From HGM13006 sp964514175 (GTDB lineage Bacteria; Bacillota; Clostridia; Oscillospirales; Oscillospiraceae): DNA of 6,593 nt. The position numbers were made by a program, and so were the translations under genes. The notes under the pieces were generated by a model. The model was not told the DNA's origin. It saw only the letters and a program-made list of their open reading frames with translations, and did no database searches. The stretch covers positions 1 to 6,593 of the forward strand of contig CAZEPQ010000111.1 in NCBI GenBank assembly GCA_964514175.1, written 5' to 3'. The stretch's first letter is position 1. Each line of letters starts with the position of its first letter. Shown here in pieces: positions 5,482 through 6,593 of the stretch.

Positions 5482-5493
5482 ATTTTATCCTCC

Positions 5494-6593
5494 TTATGCG
5501 CCCAGCAGGGCAGCGATCTTGTCCTCGTGGATCTTGGAACCGATGACACAGAGACGTCCAATGACACCGGGCGCACCGAAACGGATATCCGGCTCGCCGG
5601 GAACGTAGTCAAAGTGGATCCACTGGCCATCCTGACCTGCCACAATGCCCTTTGCACGGAGGATCATGCCGTACTCTTCTTCATTTTCCAGAGCCTTCAG
5701 GCAGCTTGCGATCTCTTCGGCAGTATATTTCTTGGCAGTCTCCATGCCCCAGGAGGTGAACACCTCGTCGGCATGATGATGGTGGTGCTCATGGCCCTCG
5801 TGGTGATGGTCATGGCAGCCGCAGGCGCAATTTTCGTCATGCTCATGGTGATGCTCGTGATGATGTTCGTGCTCATGGGCATGCTCATGGTGATGCTCGT
5901 GGTGGTGTTCATGCTCATGTGCGTGCTCATGGTGATGCTCGTGCTCGTGGGCATGCTCATGGTGATGCTCGTGCTCGTGGGCATGCTCGTGATGATGCCC
6001 ATTGTGATTGCAGGAGCATTCGGGATCGTCACATTCCTCTGCGCCGTGGCTCTCAAGGGCCTTCAGTGCAGCCTCCAGAGAATCCTTCTTCTCCATGGCC
6101 TCCATAATCTGGGCTCCGGTAAGCTGATCCCAGGGGGTGGTGACGATGACAGCGGTTGGATTCTTCTCCCGCAGCATTGCCACGGTCTGGAGCAGCTTAT
6201 CCTCCCTCATATTAGACGTGCGGGACAGGATAATGGTTCCCGCATTTTCGATCTGATTGTTATAGAACTCGCCAAAATTCTTCATGTAGATCTTGCACTT
6301 GGTGGCGTCGGCCACGGCCACCATGCAGCCGATCTCCATGTCCTCATTCTCAGCCTTTTCCACGGCCTGGGCCACATCGCTGAGCTTGCTAACACCAGAG
6401 GGCTCGATAAGGATCCGATCAGGATGATATTCCTCCATGACCTTCTTGAGAGCCTCGCCAAAGTCCCCCACTAAGGAGCAGCAAATGCAGCCAGAGTTCA
6501 TCTCGGTGATCTCAATGCCCGCCTCCTGGAGGAAGCCTCCGTCGATACCGATCTCGCCGAACTCGTTCTCGATCAGGACGATTTTCTGTCCTG
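5494..6593 (-). CDS. COG0523/CobW-family metal-chaperone GTPase with His-rich insert, 5' end missing
   Basis: This is a G3E GTPase of the YciC/ZNG1 type, thought to deliver a metal, often zinc, to client proteins using GTP hydrolysis. The frame is open to the right edge; the P-loop and start lie beyond it. From the edge one reads the switch-I segment VLIENEFGEIGID, then the metal site GCICC (CxCC, about 6478-6489), ILIEPSG (Walker-B region) and IILSRTSN at the base-specificity position, which departs from canonical NKxD. A 78-residue His-rich region (5773-6006) separates the GTPase from the CobW C-terminal domain (from about 5770 to the stop), which ends in RLCVIGSKIHEDKIAALLG. The ATG at 6501 is internal, not the start. 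The stop lies 12 bp before the next GTPase gene. Zur control is usual for this family in Bacilli, but the promoter is not in view. Confidence 0.92.
   Translation of the reverse strand, partial: GQKIVLIENEFGEIGIDGGFLQEAGIEITEMNSGCICCSLVGDFGEALKKVMEEYHPDRILIEPSGVSKLSDVAQAVEKAENEDMEIGCMVAVADATKCKIYMKNFGEFYNNQIENAGTIILSRTSNMREDKLLQTVAMLREKNPTAVIVTTPWDQLTGAQIMEAMEKKDSLEAALKALESHGAEECDDPECSCNHNGHHHEHAHEHEHHHEHAHEHEHHHEHAHEHEHHHEHHHEHAHEHEHHHEHHHEHDENCACGCHDHHHEGHEHHHHHADEVFTSWGMETAKKYTAEEIASCLKALENEEEYGMILRAKGIVAGQDGQWIHFDYVPGEPDIRFGAPGVIGRLCVIGSKIHEDKIAALLGA
5773..6006 (-). repeat. His-rich domain with 30-bp tandem repeats in the COG0523 GTPase
   Basis: The protein unit HHHEHAHEHE is repeated three times without change, followed by variants with HHHEHHHEH spacing and a second run EGHEHHHHH. 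By my count 45 of 78 residues are His, most others Glu. In DNA the repeat period is 30 bp, best seen at 5911-5940, 5941-5970 and 5971-6000, which differ at a few codon positions. His/Glu-rich loops are known metal stores in COG0523, HypB and UreE-like proteins. Tandem identity implies the copy number can slip. Confidence 0.93.

Noticed and set aside
4795..6474. A 559-codon open frame on the plus strand
   Set aside because: It runs antisense across two well-supported GTPase genes and their junction, has no ribosome binding site or domain, and its Met/Val/Leu-rich stretch is just the complement of the His-codon repeats.

Overview
The window looks like a chromosomal segment of an anaerobic gut-type Clostridia (Bacillota), probably Oscillospiraceae-like. 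Three things suggest this: strong AGGAGG-type ribosome binding sites and sigma-A promoters, moderate-to-high GC in the genes but AT-rich spacers, and the gene families present (NifU-type Fe-S scaffold, LytR-CpsA-Psr protein, paired COG0523 GTPases with a DUF1980-type domain). The taxon is an inference from style, not from a marker gene. No mobile element, CRISPR array, tRNA or rRNA is visible.

Layout. (1) 1-290, plus strand: the 3' end of an IscU/NifU-like Fe-S cluster scaffold gene, closed by a perfect palindromic terminator. (2) 395-949, minus strand: a compact regulatory unit. It has a good sigma-A promoter with a 17-bp dyad abutting its -35 box, a 43-codon leader ORF, an intrinsic terminator, a small XRE-family regulator gene and a second terminator. 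The order promoter-leader ORF-terminator-gene is that of a ribosome-mediated attenuator. (3) 975-2029, minus: a secreted lipoprotein gene with its own promoter. (4) 2083-2933, minus: a CDP-alcohol phosphatidyltransferase gene (pgsA-like) preceded by a strong promoter and a roughly 150-nt leader that can fold into one long irregular hairpin, perhaps a 6S-like or other structured RNA, followed by a GNRA-loop terminator. (5) 3044-6593, minus: a tightly spaced operon running in from beyond the right edge. In order of transcription it holds a COG0523 GTPase with an extraordinary histidine-rich metal-binding insert, a second G3E-type GTPase fused to a DUF1980/TIGR03943-like C-terminal domain, and an LCP cell-wall ligase with an unusual Tyr/Gly/Asp-rich cytoplasmic tail.

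How the genes may work together. The two GTPases look like a metal (most likely zinc) allocation pair: the first can buffer metal on its His/Cys-rich loop, and the second carries a domain otherwise found in metal-linked membrane proteins. They are followed after only 15 bp by an enzyme of envelope polymer attachment. The phospholipid synthase and the lipoprotein are also envelope genes but have separate promoters. The parts most worth a second look are the leader ORF/attenuator in front of the XRE gene, the long-hairpin RNA in front of pgsA, and the His/Cys repeat domain.
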